A stretch of DNA of 64,000 nucleotides from assembly GCF_037102585.1 (NCBI RefSeq), contig NW_027043838.1, positions 1,240,001 to 1,304,000 of the forward strand, given 5' to 3'. Position numbers and translations under genes: made by a program. Every line of letters starts with the position of its first letter. Positions within the stretch are counted from its first letter, which is position 1. Positions 9,601 to 17,674 of the stretch are shown here, piece by piece. The DNA comes from Saccharomycopsis crataegensis. Its lineage: Eukaryota > Ascomycota > Saccharomycetes > Ascoideales > Saccharomycopsidaceae. The notes beneath the pieces were generated by a model. It saw nothing but the letters and a program-made list of their open reading frames with translations, was not told the DNA's origin and did not search any database.

Positions 9601-10504
9601 AAATATCTATGACTATGTAATACAAGGTATCTATATCATGTAGCTCGATCGTTTCTGGAAGCAAACCAAGATTATTATTTCTTCTAATGGAACTAATGAA
9701 TTGAGCAAAGCGATATGATGAATGAAATTTAATATTGCGATAGACGAATGGGAGGGCTAGTCTGTAAAGCCTTTTGTTAAGGTAAAGTAAATTAAGGGTG
9801 TTTCTTTTTGGAGACGATTGGTAACGGGATGATAATTTAAAATTGCGGAGGACTTGCTTGAGGTATTTTGCGTGAGACTTCAGCCCTGCATCTTCCCGAG
9901 GGCGTTTCACCTTAAGTTGGGTATTCGGGCCAATATTAATAAGAGGAGAGACGTTGGTATCAGCTGGGGACAAGATGAACGAAACATTATAGGATCTTTT
10001 AGATGGAGAAGAAGATAGTTCATTTTGACCAAGAAATGCATCGGGATTGTAAGGGGTCTTGCAGTATGATTTTTCTGAAGATACAAAAGAGAATACAAGT
10101 TGAATGATTTCATCAGGAAGGGAGGTGAAAGTTATGGACAGTTGGGTGTTGTTGTTGTTGGTAGTTGAATTTGTCGATTTGGGTAAAAAATTAGTGTTTG
10201 ATTTCTTTAGGATCAAGGATCTGTATTTCTGGTATTTCTTTGATAAACCACTAGAAGAAGTCACTGAGCCGTCCTTTAGACTTAGACTGCTTTTATCACC
10301 AATATCGTTAGAATCATCCTGGATCAAAGGTTTGGGAAGCTGGTTGGTGGCCACATGGATTGAGGAAGAGTTCCTCGGGGTGACGGTGGGGCGGTAAGAA
10401 TCAAGCGACGATTTTGAGTACTTTGCGTAGTTAAAGTTTGATATATTGATGGAATTGTATCCCGAGTGGGAATATAGGCCCAAATGAGGCCTGAAATCAG
10501 ACAT
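6683..10504 (-). CDS. Large F-box-like protein, 1273 residues, mostly disordered
   Basis: The N-terminal region has an F-box-like helix at about residues 125-141 (SLPDEIIQLVFSFV). After a roughly 90-residue insertion comes LLYLNKRLYRLALPFVYRNIKF near residues 238-260, the pattern that normally completes an F-box region and leads into leucine-rich sequence. Residues from about 400 to 1050 are Ser/Asn/Thr-rich with many RxxS-type sites. The last 150 residues regain leucine-rich-repeat character (LAQLKNLETVNLGS, FGNLKQVDFRNSGM). F-box proteins recruit substrates to SCF ubiquitin ligases through Skp1. S. cerevisiae Cos111 (YBR203W) is a possible relative, but I am not sure of that. The ATG at 10504 is the first in frame. 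Confidence 0.6.
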   Translation of the reverse strand: MSDFRPHLGLYSHSGYNSINISNFNYAKYSKSSLDSYRPTVTPRNSSSIHVATNQLPKPLIQDDSNDIGDKSSLSLKDGSVTSSSGLSKKYQKYRSLILKKSNTNFLPKSTNSTTNNNNTQLSITFTSLPDEIIQLVFSFVSSEKSYCKTPYNPDAFLGQNELSSSPSKRSYNVSFILSPADTNVSPLINIGPNTQLKVKRPREDAGLKSHAKYLKQVLRNFKLSSRYQSSPKRNTLNLLYLNKRLYRLALPFVYRNIKFHSSYRFAQFISSIRRNNNLGLLPETIELHDIDTLYYIVIDISDSDSYLIITEAEKNQIEQLMNNPELYFDGTFPSSIDWSRIPASRINPNEVLNSNSRRLPICIIKDEHSIVTSHGDRADFGFHEKVILAGWREWKFRADPLYHTTTPTVDWAASRMNRATNISSASMVTSSASNTIRRVGLMGTVITSETRLSRLSSVSSVFSNYSSSGSSESRSSFQIRSKFRKIIRRFSGSKRQEDEVLKENTKANRLLGSHTRSHSMSDVLGSSSTLSKSRLRSKSVTIGLSGNSNSRIISSTLKESPASSNVFKTFAGCQSPTYLHPMKCKLLTKYTTKDLPIGAILHILVICGNLKVFDMSKVMLASDYIISYDAFDDYGILRDISTKVPKNRAIVKNLSASNSSTGPDSFANDPHYPSPTTERIRRASFDSDKNDRRRSFSEFNSGNYRKDNLSSLSVDMAPICKTKSNNDVKTSLYATSTYSNSGNFHSGAAVKSSQPPYSSILKEIDQAYGVSIYSQFNSVVNGHRFSPTILYRAGGEIIAENSTSTGTVVTTSTDINRTVSSSKLHSAELLMTDDLEYTTNSGSGSSSSNTNVASLLNTTPKDTSLPLDFYKDSFGYSSNCNYKLIQSRFYREFWGVPSGSTSKLTYNSSTYNNTGSGAFGEDLSVSGLYVNNNAEYVNENFNKVVSSDPKHSTIIENSGTQVGDYMTDVTQSSRSKSPTFGYHQEKCASGIGNLLLKEESRSVESMVLVLNSAHAGANHERSGLRKELQFSDDKCLESKGKELIRPNPRGTFKIDESDKKSHLGVDIRTSNTGAVSFRRADITEESEEDEESELQISSTGTSDYSSSVNYYGKIAPKKSKRPQLVSELSTKLPTMKYFHFKHDPTEALTSCQNDTALYLSDVRKINNWNLEQLVRVLNDSILHSLAQLKNLETVNLGSINWLSTKNVSEFLKTSAAIRFGNLKQVDFRNSGMRRDLDWAIRGSVRELKRSLKDNTKGNGVDVLRIGRNYTRF

Positions 10505-10671
10505 TCTGTGTAGTGATATTGATCAGATTGTTAGATAATTCTAAAAAGGATTGTGAATCACTTGTGTAAGATTAGCAACAGTGAGGGGAAAAAGGGAAAG
10601 GAAAGAGTATCTGTTGGTGTTGATATATTACTGAGTCCTGAGAGGTACTATGACCAATAGCTCTATCAATA

Positions 10672-10923
10672 CTACTGTTTGCCCAATGATTCAATGTCGA
10701 CGTGTATTGTACAATACTTGTTATCACAAGCGGCACACGATGGGGTATTTATAAACGGTGTGAGACTCCAGGGGTCATGTGCATATGATTTGATCGCCGG
10801 TAGTCTTATCAGCTGAGTGCTACGGGATGTTTGACAGCACCGACAGGGCCCACCACTAGGGCAATTACATCTTGTGAAATTGATTTGGTGGATGGTAGTG
10901 GTATTTACAGATATTGCTTGCAT
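10672..10923 (-). CDS. Small cysteine-rich ORF, 83 residues, unknown
   Basis: I do not recognise this frame. It starts with ATG and contains eight cysteines in two clusters: CNCPSGGPCRCC near residues 20-31 and CAACDNKYCTIH near residues 61-72. The second reads C-x2-C-x4-C-x2-H. The spacing suggests metal binding, loosely like metallothioneins or the cysteine clusters of copper-sensing factors, but no named family fits. It has no signal peptide or hydrophobic segment and ends 167 bases upstream of the F-box gene on the same strand. Its clustered cysteines make it more than a chance ORF in AT-rich DNA, but expression is unproven. Confidence 0.4.
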   Translation of the reverse strand: MQAISVNTTTIHQINFTRCNCPSGGPCRCCQTSRSTQLIRLPAIKSYAHDPWSLTPFINTPSCAACDNKYCTIHVDIESLGKQ

Positions 10924-11458
10924 TCGGTTTTCTCTTCTCTCTTTGACCGTTTTTTAATGTTTTTGAAATGAACTTGCTTCGGTATCATGGAAAAATGCCC
11001 AATGATAATAAATTGCGATTAGAAGAATAGCTGCTTTAGAAAATCATCAATCGTGAAATTACGTACGTCAACATCTTCTTCGTCTCTGCCAGGGCAATGC
11101 TGCTTCCTCCGTCATCCCCAGTCCTTAAACTGCCAATCGGCTACCTTCCACTTCGTCACCATTTTAGCCTCTTTTTTCTTTTTTCTTTTTTTTAAGGGGC
11201 TGTGGCTGCTCCTATTATTCCGAGACCCTGTGCTATTCATCCGATCTGGAATAGCTTCCGGGCCATATCATATTTTCATCATGTTGGAAATCCAAGAAGT
11301 GCCTTCCACTTCAAAAAAATTCGCATTCGCCAACTTTCGATAATTGTTTACTAAAAATGAAAAACTTGATTATCTATATATATTCTTCTTCGGTGAGCGA
11401 TATAATTGTGTAGTTCAATGAATAAGAAATACTCTACGCTTATGTAGCAAATTCTAAA
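10924..11458. other. Intergenic region upstream of the cysteine-rich ORF
   Basis: This 535-base gap holds the promoter of the cysteine-rich ORF and the 3' end of the next minus-strand gene. It has pyrimidine tracts around 11165-11195 and TATATATA near 11375. No RNA gene or credible coding sequence was seen. Confidence 0.5.
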
Positions 11459-12463
11459 TCAGTTCACCTGGCCATAAATAATATTAGCTATTCCCACGGC
11501 TGCTTTACTCCAATCAAGGGTATCTCCCATTCCAATCCCGATTTTCAACATTGCACTCGCCAACTCCAGCCATCCCAAGCCGATTAATCCAGCCATATTG
11601 GAACGACCGCAGATAACTTTCCAAAGGTCTCTCGATTTCGAAATGCCGTATATCACTGCTGCTAGGTCTGATAATCCCCAATTCCGCGTCTTTTTTTCTC
11701 GTTTCCATCTTGTCTTTGAGGTTTTTTTAGTACTAAAGATAGAAATGGCCCACATGATACCAACACATGTCATTAGCCCAACACATATTAACGTCAATAA
11801 AAGTCTGAAATCAGCAGTAACACTCTTATTACCCTTTCTGCTCGTAGTAGTAGAGGATTTTTTCTCATCGCTTCTTCTCCACTTACTGAACCATCTACTT
11901 TTTGATCGTGATCTATTCCTTCTCCTAGACTTTCCTTTGACTTTTTGATTCTCGGCTAAGCTTTCTAAGTAAAAATTAAGCAAAAGTACCACAAAATTCT
12001 GTATTAAGGGCCCCAAGTACACCCATTTGTGGGTGCCAAATATCATGAGAAGATAACTGGTGGTCTCCAAGGTTAAATCTTTAACGTCTATCTCATGGTT
12101 TATTTTGTCCTTTGCTGTTTGTCTGATTTTTGAGTTGTCTTGCGAGTTAAAGGTTCGGCAAGTTTTACGTATCAATTCGTAAATGATTCCCCATTTATTG
12201 GACACAGCCATTATTGCCACCCATGGTCCCCAATCACCCATATGAAGCATTATCCGGCTCATGCATTCTGATACAAATTCGGGGTCTTTATCCCACAGGT
12301 GAAGAAAACATCTCTGATAACATTTTCTACCAAGTTTTGGATGTGATTGATGGTAAAAGATCCAAGTTTGATAGGTTTGAGGAATGGATTTCAATAAAGG
12401 CCGAAGGTAAACAATTAGTAGCTGGATTTGATCCATTATCCAAGGGTCTATGGAGCTGACCAT
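11459..12463 (-). CDS. Unrecognised 334-residue membrane protein
   Basis: I do not recognise this family with confidence. Two stretches look membrane-spanning or membrane-embedded: residues about 135-168 (GTHKWVYLGPLIQ onward) and about 222-246 (FRLLLTLICVGLM onward). Between them is a very basic linker rich in Arg, Lys and Ser (KSRRRNRSRSKSR). The C-terminus has glycine-rich amphipathic sequence (MAGLIGLGWLELASAMLKIG) and ends IIYGQVN. The overall plan of amphipathic helices, a basic loop and a glycine-rich C-terminal segment is reminiscent of peroxisomal Pex11/Pex25-type proteins, but this is a guess from architecture. An internal ATG at codon 10 is an alternative start. Confidence 0.6.
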   Translation of the reverse strand: MVSSIDPWIMDQIQLLIVYLRPLLKSIPQTYQTWIFYHQSHPKLGRKCYQRCFLHLWDKDPEFVSECMSRIMLHMGDWGPWVAIMAVSNKWGIIYELIRKTCRTFNSQDNSKIRQTAKDKINHEIDVKDLTLETTSYLLMIFGTHKWVYLGPLIQNFVVLLLNFYLESLAENQKVKGKSRRRNRSRSKSRWFSKWRRSDEKKSSTTTSRKGNKSVTADFRLLLTLICVGLMTCVGIMWAISIFSTKKTSKTRWKREKKTRNWGLSDLAAVIYGISKSRDLWKVICGRSNMAGLIGLGWLELASAMLKIGIGMGDTLDWSKAAVGIANIIYGQVN

Positions 12464-13176
12464 TGTGTTTTATTTGTTTTTGTTTTCAGTGATTCGGGGT
12501 TTATAATTAGTTTCTTCACTTCTTTTTCTTTTTTTCCTATTTTTCTTTTTTTTTTCTTCTTCTTCTCCTTCTCCTCTCTTGGCAGTGAGTATGGTGCTCA
12601 ATACGGCAAAACCATCAAAATCAATTTCGAGAATCCTCAATTTTCAATTCCAAAAGGTAAACAATAGGGTTTTCCACCCCCTATATTTATTCAAAGCGTT
12701 ATTTTTGTGCTTTTAAAAAGTTTTTCATTTATTTCAGCCTTTAATGCTACTCTTAATCCTGATGATAATAATATACTTCATCAGAGAGTAGTCACTGTTC
12801 TTCTTCACTATGGCTGCAAACTTCATTATCAATTATGGCCTCCCAAAATTCACATTTTCAACCATTACAATTCATTCTCATAGTATTATTGTTTTCATAA
12901 TACAAACCTCTGTAATTCATATTCTAAAAATATAAAGATAAATAAATAGGAGTTTGAACTTTTCACGTAATATTAAAAAGTGATAATAGCTTGTTTAGGC
13001 GTATTAATGAATAAACTTAATAAAGAGAAGAACGTAAATAGAACGAATGCATGCAACAAAGCATCATGGATAGAATAGAATTTATTATCAATCTACAAGA
13101 TCACGAGTTTAATATTCTTCTACTTCATCATTATATTCGAATTCATACATAATCATGAAAAACAAAAACCAAATCG
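12464..13176. other. Intergenic region with intron-like signals and a tentative tiny ORF
   Basis: This 713-base gap is mostly AT-rich. A long pyrimidine tract ending GGCAG at 12585 resembles a 3' splice site. GTAAAC at 12657 and ATTTCAG ending at 12737 could bound an 81-base intron. An ATG at 12591 read across that junction gives a 39-residue peptide ending in a hydrophobic helix; another frame through the same exons also stays open to 12879. No TACTAAC branch site is visible, so no gene is called. Confidence 0.3.
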
Positions 13177-14151
13177 CTATTCTATCAGTCTAGCAGCCTG
13201 GCCCGATGCAAAAAGCGGTATTGATGTGATATGTCTTTGCTCTAGTTCTAAAATACTAACATAACGATATAATCTGTCATCAAATTCATGATCGAATTTG
13301 TAAAGTGTATATTTCTTTCTTTTGTTCAGCTTCGTCGAGATCGCATGTTGAAGAAACTCTGCCTGGTAAATTTGATACACCGAATCAAAGACATTGGTTC
13401 TGCAGGAGGGACAGTTATACCTAGCGTATTCCTGTCCAATAGTTCCTCCCACTGTATTGTACAGTGCTAGACTTTCAGGTGCCCGAAAAAACCATGATTG
13501 AACACAGTCTGAATGAAGAATATGCCCACATGAAAGTTTTTGCATCACACTATGGGAGGTAAATGCTGCACTGCAAATGGCACAATAAGAAGACCCGTCA
13601 ATCACATACTGGGTGGAAAATTGAGAAAAATTGGAGATAGAATCATCATTGTCCGTATCTTCAAGTTCCTTTGGTATCGTTATGTATTGATCTTTTTCGA
13701 AGCTAGGAACAAAGCTTGTCATGAGAAGAACTGTACCATTAATATCAATATTAAATTTGGTAGGACGAGGTTTCTGGATTGCATCCTGGATCGTCATCAT
13801 TGGAGACAAAAAACAGAGAACTTGAGGAAAACTTATGAGAATCGCACAGAAATCATAAAAGGATTGAACCATGGCAGCCTGAGGGGTTTCGTATTTAAGT
13901 TCTCTAAGGAATCCATTACTGAAGTCATAAGTCTCAAAATCTTTTTGATAATCAAGATAACTGTTTGAATTAACACCTTCTTCACTTCTCTTTATTAATT
14001 TTCTTTGACACACTTTTGAGGTACTCCCTAGCTTAGCCTTGATTTTATGGTTTATCCGTGTAATTTTTGTTATTCTTTTTAATTTCTTCGTAATCCACTT
14101 TAAGACCGTATTCCCTTGCCATCTTTCATTTTGACGAGTCATGGTTATCAT
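13177..14151 (-). CDS. RING-H2 finger protein, probable E3 ubiquitin ligase
   Basis: This 324-residue protein has one clear RING-H2 (C3H2C3) domain: Cys190, Cys193, Cys208, His210, His213, Cys216, Cys247 and Cys250. The loop between the sixth and seventh ligands is about 30 residues, longer than usual, and holds a Gly-rich insertion. Such domains bind E2 enzymes and make the protein a ubiquitin ligase; the substrate cannot be told. The N-terminal 50 residues are strongly basic. A short hydrophobic stretch (FCAILISFPQVLCFL) around residues 101-115 could be buried or membrane-associated. A second ATG at codon 4 is a possible start. I could not assign a named yeast orthologue. Confidence 0.75.
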   Translation of the reverse strand: MITMTRQNERWQGNTVLKWITKKLKRITKITRINHKIKAKLGSTSKVCQRKLIKRSEEGVNSNSYLDYQKDFETYDFSNGFLRELKYETPQAAMVQSFYDFCAILISFPQVLCFLSPMMTIQDAIQKPRPTKFNIDINGTVLLMTSFVPSFEKDQYITIPKELEDTDNDDSISNFSQFSTQYVIDGSSYCAICSAAFTSHSVMQKLSCGHILHSDCVQSWFFRAPESLALYNTVGGTIGQEYARYNCPSCRTNVFDSVYQIYQAEFLQHAISTKLNKRKKYTLYKFDHEFDDRLYRYVSILELEQRHITSIPLFASGQAARLIE

Positions 14152-14954
14152 AATAAACGCTTATTTCAATTTCAACGATTTATATTGTTTATTTTGCTAT
14201 TAAAATTACAAATCAGGAAAGACAAAAATCAAGATGTGTTGATCTTTTTCCACTTTTATGAGGAATAATGTTTCCTTTCTGGGTCACGAAAAATGACAGA
14301 AAATCATGTTCGTAAATCTTCGAATGTTGTCAACATCAACTAACAATTCAATGAAAGATACCTTGACTATAATGCTCCCTAGAATTAATGAAATACTATA
14401 CAATTTACTAAAATGCCTCACTCTTTTTGATCATCGAAACTTTTTATTTTTTTTTCGAAGTTCGGTATCAACATACTTGCATATTTTGCTAGAAAGGGTT
14501 TCTCACCTAGCCCCCTCTAATTGCTTCTTTTGATATAAAGGTGAGCAAACAAGAAAGAAAAAAAAAGAAAAGGAAAATCTGAAAGCTTTTTTGAAGTTAA
14601 ATTGGAAACTATTTCAGCTTTGAAACAGAAATACTAACATCGAGCGAAGTATAACCCTGGAGAACGTAAGAGGTCAACGCCTGAGTAGAGACCTACACCA
14701 AGCCCATGGTTTAATGCACATTTATCTGCTATGCAAATGTATTTTGAGGAAGTTTACATTCTATACTAAGTGAATGGTATCATATCTTATTATTTTATTA
14801 TTTTGTTATGCCAGAATGAATATAGATGAATTTCCAAAAAAATCAAAGTTAAAACAAAAATAAAAGCAAAAACAAAGGAAAACCGAGTAAAATGAAAAAA
14901 TGCACCACCAGAAGCTTTCCACTACCATTAAAGCTCTCTGATATCTCTACGTCA
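14152..14954. other. Intergenic region RING gene/MFS gene
   Basis: An 803-base gap between two minus-strand genes: promoter of the RING gene and 3' flank of the transporter. It is A/T-rich with homopolymer tracts. I found no tRNA-like B box and no credible ORF. Confidence 0.5.
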
Positions 14955-17039
14955 TTATGCTTTCTCCATCCGCTTCTTGGCCTTCTCTAAGAGCTTAGCA
15001 TCTCTTATTGCCTGTTTCTTATCAAACTTCAAATTAGCCTTGATTCTCAACTTCTCCCCATATTTGTAAACATAGAATGGAAATGGAATACCAAGGATGA
15101 CCCCGGTGAAAAAGAAGATTGTATTACCCCAGCCGTATCCAATATCATTATACATCTTTGGGGCAAAAATTGGGAAAACAAAACCGAAAATTGATCTGAA
15201 TAATGACAACGCAGCATTACTAGAAGCAGAGTATCTTGGGTTCATATCAACAACATAGTTTATCAAGAAAGAGAACATGCCTGTATAGAAACCGGTATAT
15301 AAGAACACCCCAATGCACGGACAGAGCCAAAAGGTACGGTACTGAATACACCAACCGTAGATAAGTAAACCAATAGGACAGAAAATTCCGCATAAATATA
15401 AAGATTTGATTCGAAATTCTGGTTTGGCCTTGCCGTTATTTGCGAGGGTTAACTGGCGGTATTCACGGTCATTAACCACCACCCAGATTGGATTGAACAC
15501 CAAGTAACCGGCACCAACCGATAAGTACATGAGGGCGGTAGTCTGGTAAGAATATCCATAATGACCTCTCCAGGCACTAGGAAAAGAGATAAGAATAAGA
15601 TAAAAGTATCCAAAAAGGAAAGCCATGAAAATCCCAAGACCATAAATCATTGGATGATGAATAAGCAACATAAGTGGACGCTTAACATTGACAATGATTT
15701 TCAGCATTGCAGTTTCATTGGCATCGGCAATGTGGTAAATAGTTTTCAAATTAGGGTTTCCTGTTTGCTTTCTGAGTTTTTTACATTTCCAATTCAACAA
15801 CACTGGAGAATATGTTTCTGGGAAAAAAAGTAATCCAATGACGACGGCAACAACGTCAACGATGGTAAGCACCCAAAAAATCCAACGCCAATTGATATAT
15901 TCCACAATCAAACCACTACTGAGCCCACCCATGATTGGGGCCATGTTCACACAAGAACTGAACAAGATAATATACTTCCCACGGTCATTCAGATCGTAGA
16001 TATCACTAATGACCGATGACCCAATTGCCATAGGGCCCGAAGCACATATACCAAGAAAGAATCTGCAAACAAATAACGAGTATGGGTCATTAGTAACTGC
16101 GCAGCCGATATTGAAGACGGCGAGACAAAAAATCGAGGTGGTTAAAACCACTCTACGGCCGTAGATTTCTGATAGCGGAGAGGTTATCATCGCAAACACA
16201 CCTTGCGATAACAAGAAAATAGAAACGATGATACTAGAGAAATAAGAATTTTTGATACCAAATTCTGCATCGATAAATCCCATCCCCAAAGTGATCCCAC
16301 TGGCAGCGTACTGACCAGAGAAAGTATAAAGACCAACTATCGCCAATGTGGCAAGTTTTTTTCTTCGATCCCAATTACGAGGGAATTCAGGATCTGATTC
16401 GGTATTCCAAGTGACTAATTCAGGATCCAAGGAAGCAAATTCAGAACCATCAACGGCGGTTGGTAATTGTTGGTTTTCCAGATTTTCAGCATTGTTAATT
16501 TTTCCGATACCGTTGGATTTTTTATCAACATCGTCATCTGGTTGACTACCCAGCTCGAGATCGTTGACGGAGTATTTATTATTTGTCAGTTTTGATGTGG
16601 AAGATATCAATTCGCTTTGTTCGAATCTTTCCACTTCTTGATCTGCTCTTTTTGAAAGTACAGAAATGATGGTTTGTCTTGTCTTTTGACGATCAATTTC
16701 AAGATAATCTTCCAATATTTCGCCAGAAGCACCAATAGTTTCTTCACCATTATACGCAGCAATAGAAGGATGAGCCGAAGAAGTTCTGGATAAACTGTGT
16801 TTCAATCTTGTTGCAAGAGAATCACTTACTCTGAGGTCACTATTTGCAGTGTTTATGGAAATGTTTGATTTTTCACGAGCCAAGGGGTTTTCTGGAATGG
16901 ATTTGTGTTTTGATATTTCTTGATCAAAGGGTTGTGGAGTGAAGTTGACTGTAGAGTCAACATCGTCAGAAGAGGAAGAGAACGAGGATCTTGAATGAAT
17001 AGATGAATCATCTTTTTCTTTGCCAAGGGGAGGAGTCAT
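14955..17039 (-). CDS. MFS transporter, DHA1 drug:H+ antiporter / polyamine-type
   Basis: This is a 12-transmembrane major facilitator of the fungal DHA1 type, which exports drugs, polyamines or other small molecules by proton antiport. The 694-residue protein begins with about 220 hydrophilic, Ser/Asp-rich residues, as in Tpo1-like proteins. The pre-TM segment VTWNTESDPEFPRNW matches the usual W-x-PxNW lead-in. Motif A appears as SPLSEIYGRR, and the TM4-TM5 region has the CRFFLGICASGP stretch followed by GSSVISDIYDLNDRGK. TM segments fill residues about 228-660, and the C-terminal tail is basic. Substrate cannot be told from sequence. It shares a divergent promoter with the Mgr3-like gene. 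Confidence 0.88.
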   Translation of the reverse strand: MTPPLGKEKDDSSIHSRSSFSSSSDDVDSTVNFTPQPFDQEISKHKSIPENPLAREKSNISINTANSDLRVSDSLATRLKHSLSRTSSAHPSIAAYNGEETIGASGEILEDYLEIDRQKTRQTIISVLSKRADQEVERFEQSELISSTSKLTNNKYSVNDLELGSQPDDDVDKKSNGIGKINNAENLENQQLPTAVDGSEFASLDPELVTWNTESDPEFPRNWDRRKKLATLAIVGLYTFSGQYAASGITLGMGFIDAEFGIKNSYFSSIIVSIFLLSQGVFAMITSPLSEIYGRRVVLTTSIFCLAVFNIGCAVTNDPYSLFVCRFFLGICASGPMAIGSSVISDIYDLNDRGKYIILFSSCVNMAPIMGGLSSGLIVEYINWRWIFWVLTIVDVVAVVIGLLFFPETYSPVLLNWKCKKLRKQTGNPNLKTIYHIADANETAMLKIIVNVKRPLMLLIHHPMIYGLGIFMAFLFGYFYLILISFPSAWRGHYGYSYQTTALMYLSVGAGYLVFNPIWVVVNDREYRQLTLANNGKAKPEFRIKSLYLCGIFCPIGLLIYGWCIQYRTFWLCPCIGVFLYTGFYTGMFSFLINYVVDMNPRYSASSNAALSLFRSIFGFVFPIFAPKMYNDIGYGWGNTIFFFTGVILGIPFPFYVYKYGEKLRIKANLKFDKKQAIRDAKLLEKAKKRMEKA

Positions 17040-17674
17040 GATGATAAGTTAGTTGGGTATATGAAAGATAAGCCTATGCTTGTTTCTATGATATAGGGGT
17101 TATGCAATTTAGTAGGGATTGTTATTTTTTTATTTGCAGCTAGTGACAAACTCAGTGCATTATCTTCAAACTGTGCCAAGAGAGGGAATACAGCCCTGGA
17201 AAATGTAGATTGGGGTACAAAAGAAAGATATATATATGACTATCACCGCAACTGCCTAGAGTTAATTATTAAAGGGAAGAAAATTTTTTTGTCTCCCATT
17301 ACATTTCTTATAATAATTTTTTTTTTTTATTTTTCGGTGTCCCTGTGATCTTATTTATAGCCATTATCGATGAAGGTTGATAAGACTATATTTTCTTCTT
17401 TTGATATGGGTTAATTTCCGCTATTATCCGTATATGAAGACTTTTGCGGTGGGGGCGGAGAAAGAAAAAGGTTGCCGCATTTAGCCGTATCATCCCGACA
17501 GTTTCCAGGGTGGGGGTTGTCTTGCTTTGCACGTGACCAAAGAGGTCCCCTCCCCCCCCAAAAACTCTCTGCCATTTTTTCAGCCAAACAATTTTCATAC
17601 ATAGACATAATAACAATTGTGTGGATCTGCCTAATAGATAGATTTGGAGATATACCAACCAGCGTCAACCAACC
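17040..17674. promoter_or_regulatory. Divergent promoter, MFS transporter / Mgr3-like gene
   Basis: This is a 635-base bidirectional promoter. It contains CACGTGAC at 17530-17537, a perfect Cbf1/Pho4-type E-box, about 140 bases before the Mgr3-like start. G-rich blocks lie at 17447-17460 and near 17509, with a C-run at 17549-17560. TATATATA near 17230 lies about 190 bases before the transporter start. Sites are seen; the factors are inferred. Confidence 0.45.

Noticed and set aside
11053-11343. 96-codon plus-strand frame with a Phe/Leu run
   Set aside because: It crosses a poly-pyrimidine tract and looks like a promoter read as protein; no domain or signal was recognised.
12214-12459. Plus-strand open frame antisense to the 334-residue membrane protein
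   Set aside because: It is a shadow of the minus-strand gene, whose frame is much longer and has coherent hydrophobic and basic regions.
14640-14720. GC-richer patch in the RING/MFS intergenic region considered as a tRNA
   Set aside because: No GTTCRANNC B box and no cloverleaf pairing could be drawn by eye.
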